The notes beneath the pieces are model-generated. The model was not told where the DNA came from. It saw nothing but the letters and a program-made list of their open reading frames with translations, and searched no databases. A stretch of DNA of 64,000 nt from Pararhodobacter zhoushanensis (GTDB lineage Bacteria; Pseudomonadota; Alphaproteobacteria; Rhodobacterales; Rhodobacteraceae): positions 2,421,501 to 2,485,500 of the forward strand of contig NZ_JAPDFL010000001.1 in the NCBI RefSeq assembly GCF_025949695.1, in the 5' to 3' direction. A program made the position numbers and the translations under genes. Shown here piece after piece: positions 45,945-55,238 of this stretch; positions within the stretch are counted from its first letter, which is position 1; each line of letters starts with the position of its first letter.

Positions 45945-48026
45945 TGCGTGGCCTCTTTGCGGATCAGCAGCAGGCTGCCGTCGCCCTGCATCACCGCATC
46001 AAAGGGTGAGGTGACGACGGTCGAGGTTTCGCGCTCGCTGATCACGGCGGGGCCTGCGATGCGGTCGCCAGGGGTGAGCGCGTCGCGGGCGACAAGCGCG
46101 GTTGGCAGGGCGGCACCCTGTGCCGGGTCAAAGACCGGGCGGTGCTGCGTAGCGTTGTGGCTGCGCTGGCCAGTGGTCAGCGCGGTTGTCGGCGGGGCGG
46201 GGCGCTGGTCTTCGGCCTTGACCGAAATCGTGACGATTTCGATGTCGAGCCCGTCCAGCCCGTCAATCGCGCGACCAAAGAAGCGCGCGTAAGCTTCGCG
46301 GAAACTGGTGGCGAGCAGCGTGGCATCTTGCGCCGTAAAGGCGCGGTCGGGCAGCGGCACGGGGATTTCCCAGCCTTGCCCGGCGTAGCGCATGTAGCCG
46401 GTGACCGCGCGCGTGATCACGCCGTTCGAGCCGGTGCGCACGAAGCCCTCGGCGGTGGTTTTCAGCCCGTCGAGCAGGGCGTTCAGGCTGGGCGCATCGA
46501 AGCGCGACAGGGGCAGGACGCGCGAGGCCAGCGCCTCGTACCCGAAGGGCGCTTTCAGGAAGCCGATGGCCGAACCGACGCCCGCACCCTGCGGGATCAG
46601 GCAGCGGTCGATGCCCAGTTTTTCGCACAGCCGCGCGGCATGCAGGGGGGCGGCACCGCCAAAGGCGACCATGGTGTTGTCGGCGATATTCTTGCCGTTC
46701 TCGACCGCATGGACGCGGGCGGCATTGGCCATATTCTCGTCCACCACCTCGCAGATGCCAAAGGCGGCGGCGGTGGGGTCCAGCGACAGGCGGGTGCCGA
46801 CATCGGCCGTGATGGCGGTTTGCGCCTTGTCCATCGACAGGGCAATCTTGCCACCGGCGAAATTGTCGGGGTCCAGCTTGCCCAGCACCAGATCGGCGTC
46901 GGTGATCGCCGGATGGGTGCCGCCGCGTTGGTAACAGGCGGGTCCGGGTTCCGAGCCTGCCGATTCCGGGCCGGTCTGGATGCGGCCCATCGCGTCGACC
47001 CAGGCCAGCGAACCGCCGCCTGCGCCGATCTCGATCATCTCGATCACCGGGATCGAAATCGGCATGCCCGAGCCTTTGGCGAAACGGGTTGTTCGGGCGA
47101 CCTCGAAACTGCGGGCGGTCTTGGGGGCGAAATTCTCGATCAGGCAGATCTTGGCCGTGGTGCCGCCCATGTCATAGCTGACCACCTTCTCCAGCTCAAA
47201 GCGCTGCGCCACATCGGCGGCAAAGATTGCGCCGCCAGCAGGACCGGATCTCGATCAGCCGGACGGGGAACTGCGCCGCCGTTTCGACCGAGATGAGGCC
47301 GCCGCCCGAGTGGATCATGAACACGGGGCAACGCGCGCCCATGTCCTTGAGGCGGACCTGCAGGCGGGCAAGGTAATCGGCCATCTGCGGGCGGACATAG
47401 GCGTTGGCGCAGACGGTGTTGAAGCGTTCAAATTCGCGCATCTGCGGCGAAACTTCGCAAGAGATCGAAATAGGCAGGTCCAGCACCCGCGACAGGATTT
47501 CGCGGGCGCGTTCCTCATGCGCGGGGTTGACATAGGAATGCAGAAAGCCAATCGCCACCGCGCCAAAATCCTGCGATTTTATGGTCTGGGCGATGGTTTC
47601 CAGCGCGGCCTCATCCAGCGGTGCCAGCTCTTGCCCCTGCGCGCCGATGCGGCCGGAAACAGGAAAACGATCCTCACGCGGGACCAGCGGCTTGGGCAAC
47701 ACGAGGTTCAGATCGTATTGATCAAAGCGGTTCTCGGTCCGCATTTCGATCACGTCGCGGAACCCTTCGGTCGTCACAAACGCCGTGCGCGCGCCGCGGC
47801 GCTCAATCAGCGCGTTGGTGGCCAAAGTGGTGCCGTGGATGACCAGATCTAGGTCGGCGGGTTTGAGCCCCGCGTCGGCCAGAACGATCTCAATCCCGTC
47901 CAGAAGCGCCTGTTCGGGCGCGGCATAGGTGGTCAGCAGCTTGGTGGAATAGAGCGCGCCTGCGTGTTCCAGCGCAATGTCGGTGAAGGTGCCGCCGATA
48001 TCGGCACCAAGGCGAATGGCACTCAT
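45941..48026 (-). pseudogene. hyuA: Hydantoinase A/oxoprolinase family subunit, one-base frameshift
   Basis: The N-terminal piece (48026-47196) starts SAIRLGADIGGTFTDIALE, the ATP-binding DIGGTFTD motif, and ends after AAQFPVRLIE. The rest (VAQRFELEKVVSYDMGGTTAKICLIE, EPGPACYQRGG, NTMVAFGGAAPLHAARL) is in another frame down to 45941. Removing the base at 47249 gives RLIESGPAGGAIFAADVAQRF, the conserved SGPAGG joint, and a protein of about 694 residues. There is no homopolymer at this point. The flanking hyuB and TPP genes are intact and overlap it by 4 bases at both ends, so a sequencing error or very recent inactivation is likely. Confidence 0.85.
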
Positions 48027-49687
48027 GATTTTCCTTGGGCGGCTTGGGCTGCGGCGCGCATCTGGCTGAGGGTCTGGCGCGGGGTCAGGGCCTCGGGCGA
48101 GATGTCGAGATCGAGCACCGCGCCGGTTTTCGACGCCAGCGCCCGCTCGAACGCGGCGGGGAAATCGGCGGTGGTGGCGACGCGCTCACCGTGAAAGCCG
48201 TAAGCGCGGGCGAGGGCGGCGAAGTCGGGGTTGATCATCGTGGTGCCGGACACGCGCGCCGGATAGTGGCGTTCCTGATGCGCGCGGATGGTGCCGTAGA
48301 TGCCGTTGTTGACGATCAGCACGATGGGCTGCGCGCCGTATTGCGCGGCGGTGGCGAGTTCCTGACAGTTCATCTGGAAATCGCCGTCACCGGCAAAGCA
48401 GACCACGCACCGCTCCGGGTAGGCCACTTTGGCGGCGATGGCGGCGGGTAAGCCGTAGCCCATCGCGCCCGATTGCGGCCCGAGCATCCGGGCCTTCGGC
48501 CCGTATTTCAGGAACTTGTTGGGCCAGACGGTGAAATTGCCCGCGCCGTTGGTGGTGATGAAATCATCGGGTAGCACGTCGCGCAGATGGGCGCTGACCG
48601 CGACCATATCGACCGGCGAGGGTTGGGCGGGGGCGTCAAAGCTGGCCTCGTACGCGGCGCGCGCGTCGGCACGCCAGTCGGCCCAGCCGCCTTGGACGGG
48701 GTGCAGCGCCTGCGCAAAGGCGTTATGCCCGGCGTGGATGCCGAGCGCGGGTTGGTACACCTTGCCGATCTCGCGATCCGAGGCGTGGACGTGGATCACC
48801 TTTTGTGTCGGCATCGGTACGCTGAGCAGCGTGTAGGCGTCGGTCGTCATCTCGCCAAAGCGGATGTTCAGCGCCAGGATCACATCGGCGTTCTGGATCA
48901 GCCCGCGCACATGCGGGGGCATGCCGACGCCCGCCTCACCGACAAAGGCGGGCGAGTGGTTATCCACCTGATCCTGATAGCGGAAAGCCGCGACGACGGG
49001 GATGTCCGAGGTCTGCGCGAAATCCTGCAGCGCGGCGCGGCCTTCGTCGGTCCAGCTGGTGCCGCCAAGCAGGATCAGCGGGCGCTGCGCCCCGGCGAGC
49101 AGGGCCTGCGCCTGCGCGACGGCCTCGGCGGTCGGCGCGGGGGCGGTCATCACCGGCGCATGGGTGAGCGCGGGGAAATCGGCGGGGCCTGAGAGCATAT
49201 CCTCGGGCAGGGCGATGACCACGGGGCCGGGGCGGCCGGTGGTGGCGGTGATCCAGGCGCGCGAGAGGATCTCGGGGATGCGGGCGGCGTCGTCGATCTC
49301 GACCGCCCATTTCGCCATGGTGCCAAAGACCGCGCGATAGTCCAGCTCCTGAAACGCCTCACGCCCGCGCATGTCGGTGCCAACTTGCCCCACGAACAGC
49401 AGCATCGGTACGCTGTCCTGCATCGCGGTATGCACGCCGATCGAGGCATTGGTCGCGCCAGGGCCGCGCGTCACCATGCAGATGCCGGGCTGGCCGGTCA
49501 GCTTGCCCCAGGCGGCGGCCATGAAGGCGGCACCCCCCTCATTTCGGCAATTGATGAAGTCCAAGGCACCGCCGGTGTCGTGCAGGGCGTCGAGCATGGC
49601 CAGATAGCTTTCTCCGGGCACGCCGAAGGCCTTGCGTGCCCCCAGCGCCACCAGACATTCGACCAGAAGCTGTCCACCATGTTTCAT
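48023..49687 (-). CDS. Thiamine-diphosphate-dependent enzyme, acetolactate synthase-like
   Basis: The ATG at 49687 gives 554 residues; the frame is longer but starts MKHGGQLLVECLVALGARKAFG, as in family members. The catalytic Glu50 lies in NCRNEGGAAFMAAAWG and the diphosphate site is GDGDFQMNCQELATAAQYG ending in VNN. It belongs to the broad ALS/glyoxylate carboligase/benzoylformate group; the reaction cannot be specified. The stop overlaps the hyuA start by 4 bases, so it leads the operon and probably handles a 2-oxo acid in the same route. Confidence 0.88.
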   Translation of the reverse strand: MKHGGQLLVECLVALGARKAFGVPGESYLAMLDALHDTGGALDFINCRNEGGAAFMAAAWGKLTGQPGICMVTRGPGATNASIGVHTAMQDSVPMLLFVGQVGTDMRGREAFQELDYRAVFGTMAKWAVEIDDAARIPEILSRAWITATTGRPGPVVIALPEDMLSGPADFPALTHAPVMTAPAPTAEAVAQAQALLAGAQRPLILLGGTSWTDEGRAALQDFAQTSDIPVVAAFRYQDQVDNHSPAFVGEAGVGMPPHVRGLIQNADVILALNIRFGEMTTDAYTLLSVPMPTQKVIHVHASDREIGKVYQPALGIHAGHNAFAQALHPVQGGWADWRADARAAYEASFDAPAQPSPVDMVAVSAHLRDVLPDDFITTNGAGNFTVWPNKFLKYGPKARMLGPQSGAMGYGLPAAIAAKVAYPERCVVCFAGDGDFQMNCQELATAAQYGAQPIVLIVNNGIYGTIRAHQERHYPARVSGTTMINPDFAALARAYGFHGERVATTADFPAAFERALASKTGAVLDLDISPEALTPRQTLSQMRAAAQAAQGKS

Positions 49688-49934
49688 ATCGGTTCTCTTC
49701 CCCTGAAGCGTTGCTGCCGATCCTGCCGCTGTCTTGGGACAAGGACCATCAAGAAAACAGCTGGATCGGCAAGAAAGACTTGTCAATCGCCCTGCGCGGA
49801 AAAGCGACCGGCGGAGAGACGCCCAGTGTCAAACCAACGCTGGACCCGGCGGCGGGTTGCGTGCGTTGTACCGCTGATCAGGTGGCCGGGCTGACGATGT
49901 CGGACAGGCCGCCCCCATGAACAGGAAGATACCG

Positions 49935-50357
49935 ATGAAACGCATTGTGATTGCCGGTGTTGCCGTGCTCAGCACCTTTGCCTTTGTTCCGACCGCCTCG
50001 GCAGACCGGGGCGGTCATTCAGGCTATTCGCGCTGCGATTATGGTGATCGCGGTTGCCCGGACGGTGGCGCACGCGGCCACGGTCGCCATGACGAGCGCC
50101 ACGGCGGGCGCCATGACCGCCATGACCGGCGCGACGGTTATTATGACCGCGACCGTTATGACCGTCATGATCGGCACGCCCGTATCGGTGGCTATGGGCA
50201 TCGCGGCCAACGCTTCGAGTGGCGCGAAGGCTATCGGTTTGGCCCCGCGCCCCGCGGGCGCGAGTACCAGATCGTCAACAATCAGGTGGTGCTGGTCGAC
50301 AGCGAAACGATGCAGATTCTGGCGATCGTCGGTCTGCTCAGCGATATCCTGAACTGA
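49935..50357 (+). CDS. Secreted RcnB/CigR-like protein, His/Arg/Asp-rich
   Basis: The ATG at 49935 has AGGAAG upstream and starts a signal peptide (MKRIVIAGVAVLSTFAFVPTASA); an ATG at 49917 is also in frame. The 140-residue protein has a very His-, Arg-, Asp- and Gly-rich middle (many RHDRHD and DRHDRH steps) and a C-terminal PAPRGREYQIVNNQVVLVDSETMQILAIVG, like RcnB and CigR periplasmic proteins. Metal binding is plausible. It is the only plus-strand gene within the long catabolic region. Confidence 0.7.
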   Translation: MKRIVIAGVAVLSTFAFVPTASADRGGHSGYSRCDYGDRGCPDGGARGHGRHDERHGGRHDRHDRRDGYYDRDRYDRHDRHARIGGYGHRGQRFEWREGYRFGPAPRGREYQIVNNQVVLVDSETMQILAIVGLLSDILN

Positions 50358-51332
50358 TCAGAACGCGGCATCCTGCCCGCGTCCCTCAGCGACCGCGCGG
50401 TCCAGCACATGCTGGGCCGCGGCCAGATCCTGCGCCACGACTCCCAGCGACCGATAGGCGGTGATCGACTGCGCCGAACTGCGGCCGGGGGCACCGGCCA
50501 GAACGCTGCCGATCTCGATGCTGAGGTCGTCTTCGGTGAGCGTGCCATCCTTCAGCCCCTCGACGATCTCACCGGCCTGCGCCAGCAACGACGGGCGGTA
50601 GTCGAAGAAATAGGCGGCGCGCTTGACGACCTGAGCATCCACCTCGCGCTTGGCAGCCATCGAGGCCCCGACGATGTTCACATGCTGGCCGGGTTCCAGC
50701 CAGTCACCCTGCAGCACCGGCGTCGCTGAATTGGTCACCGTGCAGATGATATCCGCGCCCTTGATCCCCGCTTGCACATCGGTGCCATGCGTGATCACCA
50801 GCGCCGGATACTGGTGCCCTGCGTGGACGGCCATCGCCGCCGCCTTTTCGGCGCGGCGGCCGACGATGTGGACATGGGCGATGGGGCGCACGGCCAGCAT
50901 GGCGGCGAGGTGATGCTCGGCCTGCTCGCCGGTGCCGATGATCGTCAGCCGCTCGGCCTCCGGCCGGGCCAAGGCGCGGGTGGCAACGGCGCTGGCGGCG
51001 GCGGTGCGGATCGCGGTCAGAAGCCCTGCGTCCATCATCGCCACGGCCCCGCCGGTCTGGGCCTCGAACAGCACGACAGCGCCGCGGTGGCCGGACAGGC
51101 CCTTGTCAGGGTTGCCGGGGAACAGGCTGACCAGCTTGACGCCGTAGCAACTGGGGGCCGCCAGCGAGCCCGACATCACGCCCATCATGTTCGGCCCGCC
51201 GACGGGCACGACATGCCGCAGCGGCAGTTGCGCGCTGCCGTCCGAGACGCCGCGCATGGTGGTGTCGATCACCTCGATCGCCTCGGCCATGGGAAGCAGG
51301 TCTGCGACATCGGCGTTGGAAAGAATCTTCAT
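50358..51332 (-). CDS. Ornithine cyclodeaminase/mu-crystallin family protein
   Basis: The 324-residue protein has the N-terminal VADLLPMAEAIEVIDTTMRG, a conserved KLVSLFPGN segment and an NAD-binding fold with LTIIGTGEQAEHHLAAML. Family members cyclise ornithine, or reduce or oxidise imines such as pyrroline-2-carboxylate and other alpha-imino acids. It is the last gene of the TRAP operon and its start overlaps the hydrolase stop by 4 bases. Confidence 0.9.
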   Translation of the reverse strand: MKILSNADVADLLPMAEAIEVIDTTMRGVSDGSAQLPLRHVVPVGGPNMMGVMSGSLAAPSCYGVKLVSLFPGNPDKGLSGHRGAVVLFEAQTGGAVAMMDAGLLTAIRTAAASAVATRALARPEAERLTIIGTGEQAEHHLAAMLAVRPIAHVHIVGRRAEKAAAMAVHAGHQYPALVITHGTDVQAGIKGADIICTVTNSATPVLQGDWLEPGQHVNIVGASMAAKREVDAQVVKRAAYFFDYRPSLLAQAGEIVEGLKDGTLTEDDLSIEIGSVLAGAPGRSSAQSITAYRSLGVVAQDLAAAQHVLDRAVAEGRGQDAAF

Positions 51333-52186
51333 GCTTCAAAAACCCCGTCGTTTTCAGCCCATTCGCCGCCCATGGGCACGCGCCCCAGGCGCGAGAGCAG
51401 CAGGTTCGCGTAGACGTCGCCGCGCACCAGATAAGGAAAATGCCCGCCCCACAGGAAGCGATAGGAATGGCCCGGCGCGTTGCGCTCGCGCACGGCGGCG
51501 CGCATCGGTGCGGGGATGAGGGGATCATCCAGCGACTCGATGGTGGTGGCCGTGTCGGCGGTGTTGCTGAGCGGCGGCAGCACCGGGCCGGTTTTCAGCG
51601 CGTCCAGACGGGCGCGCATTTCCATCTCGGGGATGCGGCCAGCGGCCTCGGCCAGCAGGAAGTCGATCACCTCGCGCTGGTCGGGATGCGCGTCGGCCCA
51701 GGCGGTTAGTCCCATGGCGAAACCCCGGCGAAGCTCGTCGATGGGGGCAGTCCACAGGTCCGACGAATAGGGCGGCCGCTCGCCGATCCCGGCGAGCGAA
51801 TGCAGGGTATTGGCGGCGAACAGGTGGCTGACACGCTCGGGATAAGTGGCAGCGAAGTATTGCGCGACGAAGCCCCCCAGCGACGAGCCGAGCAGCGAGA
51901 CCTTGGCCACGCCAAGCTGATCGAGCAGGGAGATCAGGCTGGCCGCCCAATCAACCACGCCGCCGCTTTCAGGGTACGATACCGCCAGCACGCGCATATG
52001 CGCGGCCACAGGTTCGATCACCTTGAAGAACACATCCGCGCGGCCCAGCGTGCCGGGCAGGAACAAAAACACATCGCCCGTGCCGCCGGTGTCGATCAGA
52101 CCCCAGTCGCGGCCGTCCAGCGTCAGGCGGGTTTCGGGGTGGCGCGCCAGAAAGGCGTCGCGTTCGGCCATCAGCGTGTTGCTCAT
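51329..52186 (-). CDS. Alpha/beta-hydrolase
   Basis: The 285-residue protein has the nucleophile elbow LLGSSLGGFVAQYFAATYPE (Ser in GSSLGG), an oxyanion region LFLPGTLGRADVFF, and a C-terminal VRERNAPGHSYRFLWGGHFPYLVRGD that carries the likely catalytic His. It resembles maspardin-like or epoxide-hydrolase-like hydrolases. It overlaps both neighbours by 4 bases and may hydrolyse an ester or amide of the imported substrate. Confidence 0.87.
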   Translation of the reverse strand: MSNTLMAERDAFLARHPETRLTLDGRDWGLIDTGGTGDVFLFLPGTLGRADVFFKVIEPVAAHMRVLAVSYPESGGVVDWAASLISLLDQLGVAKVSLLGSSLGGFVAQYFAATYPERVSHLFAANTLHSLAGIGERPPYSSDLWTAPIDELRRGFAMGLTAWADAHPDQREVIDFLLAEAAGRIPEMEMRARLDALKTGPVLPPLSNTADTATTIESLDDPLIPAPMRAAVRERNAPGHSYRFLWGGHFPYLVRGDVYANLLLSRLGRVPMGGEWAENDGVFEA

Positions 52187-53658
52187 GCGAAGGGGTTCTC
52201 CACCTTGGGCCAGTAGTTCAGCGCGCGTTTCTTGTACGGAATCGCGGTGAAATCCGGGGTGATTGCGCCCGGAGGGGCGACGGGGATGATGGTGCTGGCG
52301 ATGGGCGCAAAGCCCGCGCGGTAGTGGTTCGAGGACTTGACCACAACATGCCGCTTCTTCGCAACCTCAATCCCCAGTTGTGTAAAGGCCTCGGGGTGGA
52401 AGGTCTGGGTGCGCACATCATTGACGGCCAGATCGATGTTGTCGCTGGGATCGGGCGTGCCCGCGTCAATGCTCAGCCAGACGGTGGTGCCCAGCTCTAC
52501 CGGCAGCGCGCCGAAGCTTTGGGTAAGGCCCTTGGCGATGCGCTTGACGGTGACGGTCAGGTCCAGCGGATCGCCCGACATCGGCCCGGTCTTGCCGCCC
52601 AGACGGACGGGCAGGGTGGCGCCTTCGCCGGCGTCCTCGGCCAGCCGCACCAGTTGCGGGTCCCAGTAGAGGCCCGACACCACCGAGGTCAGCCCGCGTT
52701 CCAGCATGGCGCGCAGCATGAAGGTGCTGTCACCGGGTGCGCCGCCGCCGGGGTTGTCGGACATATCGGCCAGCACGATGGGGCCCTGATTGTGACCAGC
52801 GGCGCGGTCCAGCGCCGCGTCGATGCTCAGAACCTCTTGAAAGATTGCCTCTTTCTCGGCCCAGAGCTTTTCGCCCAGCTCGCGCGCCATCTTCTCGGCC
52901 AGTGCCGGGTCGCCATCGGTGATCGCCAGCGCCCGCGCGCCGGTACGCTCGTGATCGCCCCACGGAAAGCCATGCGCCAGCGACAGGGACAGCACGCCGG
53001 GCTCGGATTCGCGGGCCGTCATCGCGTCGACATAGGCGCGCATCGGGCCTTCGGGCGTCGGCATCGCCATGATGATGCGGCAGTCATAGTCACGCATCAC
53101 CGGGTTGGTCTTGCCCATCGCAGCATCGGCGCACAGGGTGAACAGCTCGGCCCCGCGTTCCAGAATGTCGATATGGGGATATTCCTTGAAGCAGATCAGC
53201 GCGGTGGCCTGGGTGAGCATCGCTTCGGTCAGGTGGCAATGCGGGTCCAGCGAGCCGCCGATCTTGGCATCGGGGGCGATGGCGCGGATATGGGTGATCA
53301 GGTCGCCCTCGCAATCATCGTAGCCATCGGCGATCATCGCGCCATGCAGTTGCAGCAGCACGATATCCACCGGCATCGCGGCTTTCAGGTCACGCAGGAT
53401 CTCGTCGCGGAAATCCTCGTAGACCTTGCGCAGGGTCAGACCGGCAGGCTGGGCAAAGGCAGCAAGGCTTTCGACAACCTCCCAGCCGCGCTTTTCGGCC
53501 TCGGTCCGCCACAGGTTGATGGCGCCGGTCCAGTATTTCGGCGCGCTTTTGGTGGCGTCGCCGTGGTGGATCATGCCCTCTTCAAAGCCCGACAAGGCGG
53601 TGGGCAGGGGCGAGAAGCTGTTGGTCTCGGTGGCAAGGCAGGCAATGAAGGTCTTCAT
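52183..53658 (-). CDS. M81-family metallopeptidase (MlrC-like)
   Basis: The 491-residue protein shows the MlrC pattern: FIACLATETNSFSPLPT at the start, LQLHGAMIADGYDDCEGDL, GGSLDPHCHLTEAML, CFKEYPHIDILERG with zinc-ligand candidates, and DMSDNPGGGAPGDSTFMLRAML. MlrC degrades linear microcystin in Sphingomonas, but most M81 proteins occur in operons with transporters and act on unknown small amides. It lies between the TRAP small subunit gene and the hydrolase gene, overlapping both by 4 bases. Confidence 0.93.
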   Translation of the reverse strand: MKTFIACLATETNSFSPLPTALSGFEEGMIHHGDATKSAPKYWTGAINLWRTEAEKRGWEVVESLAAFAQPAGLTLRKVYEDFRDEILRDLKAAMPVDIVLLQLHGAMIADGYDDCEGDLITHIRAIAPDAKIGGSLDPHCHLTEAMLTQATALICFKEYPHIDILERGAELFTLCADAAMGKTNPVMRDYDCRIIMAMPTPEGPMRAYVDAMTARESEPGVLSLSLAHGFPWGDHERTGARALAITDGDPALAEKMARELGEKLWAEKEAIFQEVLSIDAALDRAAGHNQGPIVLADMSDNPGGGAPGDSTFMLRAMLERGLTSVVSGLYWDPQLVRLAEDAGEGATLPVRLGGKTGPMSGDPLDLTVTVKRIAKGLTQSFGALPVELGTTVWLSIDAGTPDPSDNIDLAVNDVRTQTFHPEAFTQLGIEVAKKRHVVVKSSNHYRAGFAPIASTIIPVAPPGAITPDFTAIPYKKRALNYWPKVENPFA

Positions 53659-54209
53659 GGGGTCTTTCCGTCGCGCATCTCAAGCGCGGGGTCAGTCTGA
53701 CCCGTCGCTGAAAGCGCCAGTTTTGCGGCCAGATGGATCAGGATCAGCGCGAAAGCCACGGGAACGGCGGCGGTGAACCAGATCATCGGGATGGGGATCA
53801 TTTCGGCGGTGCGGCCCAGCGAGCGGCCCAGAAACCCGCGCGCGGGGTTCATGCCGGGGCCATAGAGCGAGAACCACAGGATCGGCGCGGCAAAGAGCAG
53901 AACGCCTGCGCCGCGCAGCACGGTCCACAGCGCGCCCAGCCTGCCGCGCAACAGCACGGCCTGCGGGAAGAGCGTGGGGTCAGCCCCGGCGCGAAACGCG
54001 ACCGAGGCCCCCAGCATACCGGCCCAGACCATCGCCCGACGGGCGAGTTCTTCGGTCCAGACCGGCGGGGCCGAGAGGAAATAGCGCGCGATGACCTGCC
54101 AGCCTGCGGCATAGACCATCGTCAGCACCGCCAGCACCGCGCCGACAATCGCCACGGCATTGAGGGTGGATGACACCCGGTCCAGTCCACGGGCAGTTTT
54201 CGCCAGCAT
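53655..54209 (-). CDS. dctQ: TRAP transporter small permease subunit
   Basis: The 184-residue DctQ-type protein has four helices: about residues 16-38, 60-77, 95-115 and 140-163. Between the first and second lies the conserved segment WQVIARYFLSAPPVWTEELARRAMVWAGMLG. It pairs with the large permease and the binding protein encoded just upstream. Gene order is M-P-Q rather than the commoner P-Q-M. Confidence 0.93.
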   Translation of the reverse strand: MLAKTARGLDRVSSTLNAVAIVGAVLAVLTMVYAAGWQVIARYFLSAPPVWTEELARRAMVWAGMLGASVAFRAGADPTLFPQAVLLRGRLGALWTVLRGAGVLLFAAPILWFSLYGPGMNPARGFLGRSLGRTAEMIPIPMIWFTAAVPVAFALILIHLAAKLALSATGQTDPALEMRDGKTP

Positions 54210-54223
54210 CGCGCGCGCTCCTG

Positions 54224-55198
54224 TTACTCGGCGATGGCGGCTTGCCAGGCGGCAAGCTCGTCAGCGTTGACGATGGTGGTGTAGGTGACAGCCGAGGCAT
54301 CCTGGAATTCGGTGCGTGCCTCAGGGGTCAGTTCGGTGATGGTCACGCCTGCCGCTTCCAGCTGCTCATGCACGCCGGTCTGGGTGCTGAGCCATTCACG
54401 GTTCGCCTCGGTCGCCGCTGCAATCGCGCCGTCAACGGTGGTGCGCTCTTCGTCCGACAGCCCCTCGTACCAGTCTTGCGAGATGATCGCGCTGCGCATC
54501 GAGGTGATGATGTCGGCGGGGGTGTAGTAGTGCAGGAACTCGGTGTGCCCGAACAGCAAGGGCACAAAGGCCGGGTTCACATAGCCATCGGCCACGCCGG
54601 TCTGCAGGGCGTTGGGCACTTCGGCCCAGCTGACGATGGTACCGGTGGTGCCCCAGGCCTGAAACAGGTCGATCTGCGCCTGATCCAGCGCCCGCATGCG
54701 CAGGTCGGCCATGTCGGCCATCGTGGCAATCGGGTGGCGGGTGTTGAAGATACCGGCCGCCGGCCCGACGGTCACGATGCTGGCAATGCGCACGCCCGCC
54801 GGGGTGATCCCCTCATTGATGCGCGCCAGCATGCCGTTGTCATAAAGCGCGTGGTCGATCTGCTCGATCCCCGAGAAGAAATAGGGCAGGCGCAGCCCGT
54901 TGATCATCGTGTCGATAGAGGACGCGATGCCCAGCGGCGCCATGGCCACCTCGACCAGCCCCTGGGTGACCTGATCAAAGACCTCATCGTCACCGCCCAG
55001 AGCGCCGCGCTGGTATTCCTCGGCCTCCATGCCATGCTCGTTGAGGTAGGTGGCAAAGGTATGCGCCCAGACATAGGTGCCCGAGCCGTCCAGATCGGCG
55101 GGGCTGTCGAGAGCGACCTTGATCTGCGCCTGGGCAGCGCCCGAGGCGGTGATGAGCGCGATAACGCTCGCGGCTTTCAGCAGGTGTTTCAGTGTCAT
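54224..55198 (-). CDS. dctP: TRAP transporter substrate-binding protein
   Basis: The ATG at 55198 follows GGAGG, so the upstream ATG at 55210 is less likely. The 324-residue DctP-type protein has a signal peptide ending GAAQAQ, then DLDGSGTYVWAHTFATYLNEHGMEAEEYQRGALGGDDEVFDQVTQGLVEVAM. The later segment DLRMRALDQAQIDLFQAWGTTGTIVSWAEVPNALQTG carries the usual ligand Arg region for a carboxylate. The ligand is not predictable beyond an organic acid. Confidence 0.94.
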   Translation of the reverse strand: MTLKHLLKAASVIALITASGAAQAQIKVALDSPADLDGSGTYVWAHTFATYLNEHGMEAEEYQRGALGGDDEVFDQVTQGLVEVAMAPLGIASSIDTMINGLRLPYFFSGIEQIDHALYDNGMLARINEGITPAGVRIASIVTVGPAAGIFNTRHPIATMADMADLRMRALDQAQIDLFQAWGTTGTIVSWAEVPNALQTGVADGYVNPAFVPLLFGHTEFLHYYTPADIITSMRSAIISQDWYEGLSDEERTTVDGAIAAATEANREWLSTQTGVHEQLEAAGVTITELTPEARTEFQDASAVTYTTIVNADELAAWQAAIAE

Positions 55199-55238
55199 TA
55201 GAGCCTCCATGTTGTTTTTTGTCGTGGTCTTGCGTGGT

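Noticed and set aside
43464..46292. 942-residue plus-strand frame across the epimerase and hyuB region
   Set aside because: It is opposite to genes with clear motifs and has low-complexity Gly/Arg/Ala composition.
49950..50215. Repetitive GACCGCCATGACC-type pattern
   Set aside because: It is coding repetition of the His/Arg/Asp-rich secreted protein, not a separate DNA repeat or CRISPR.
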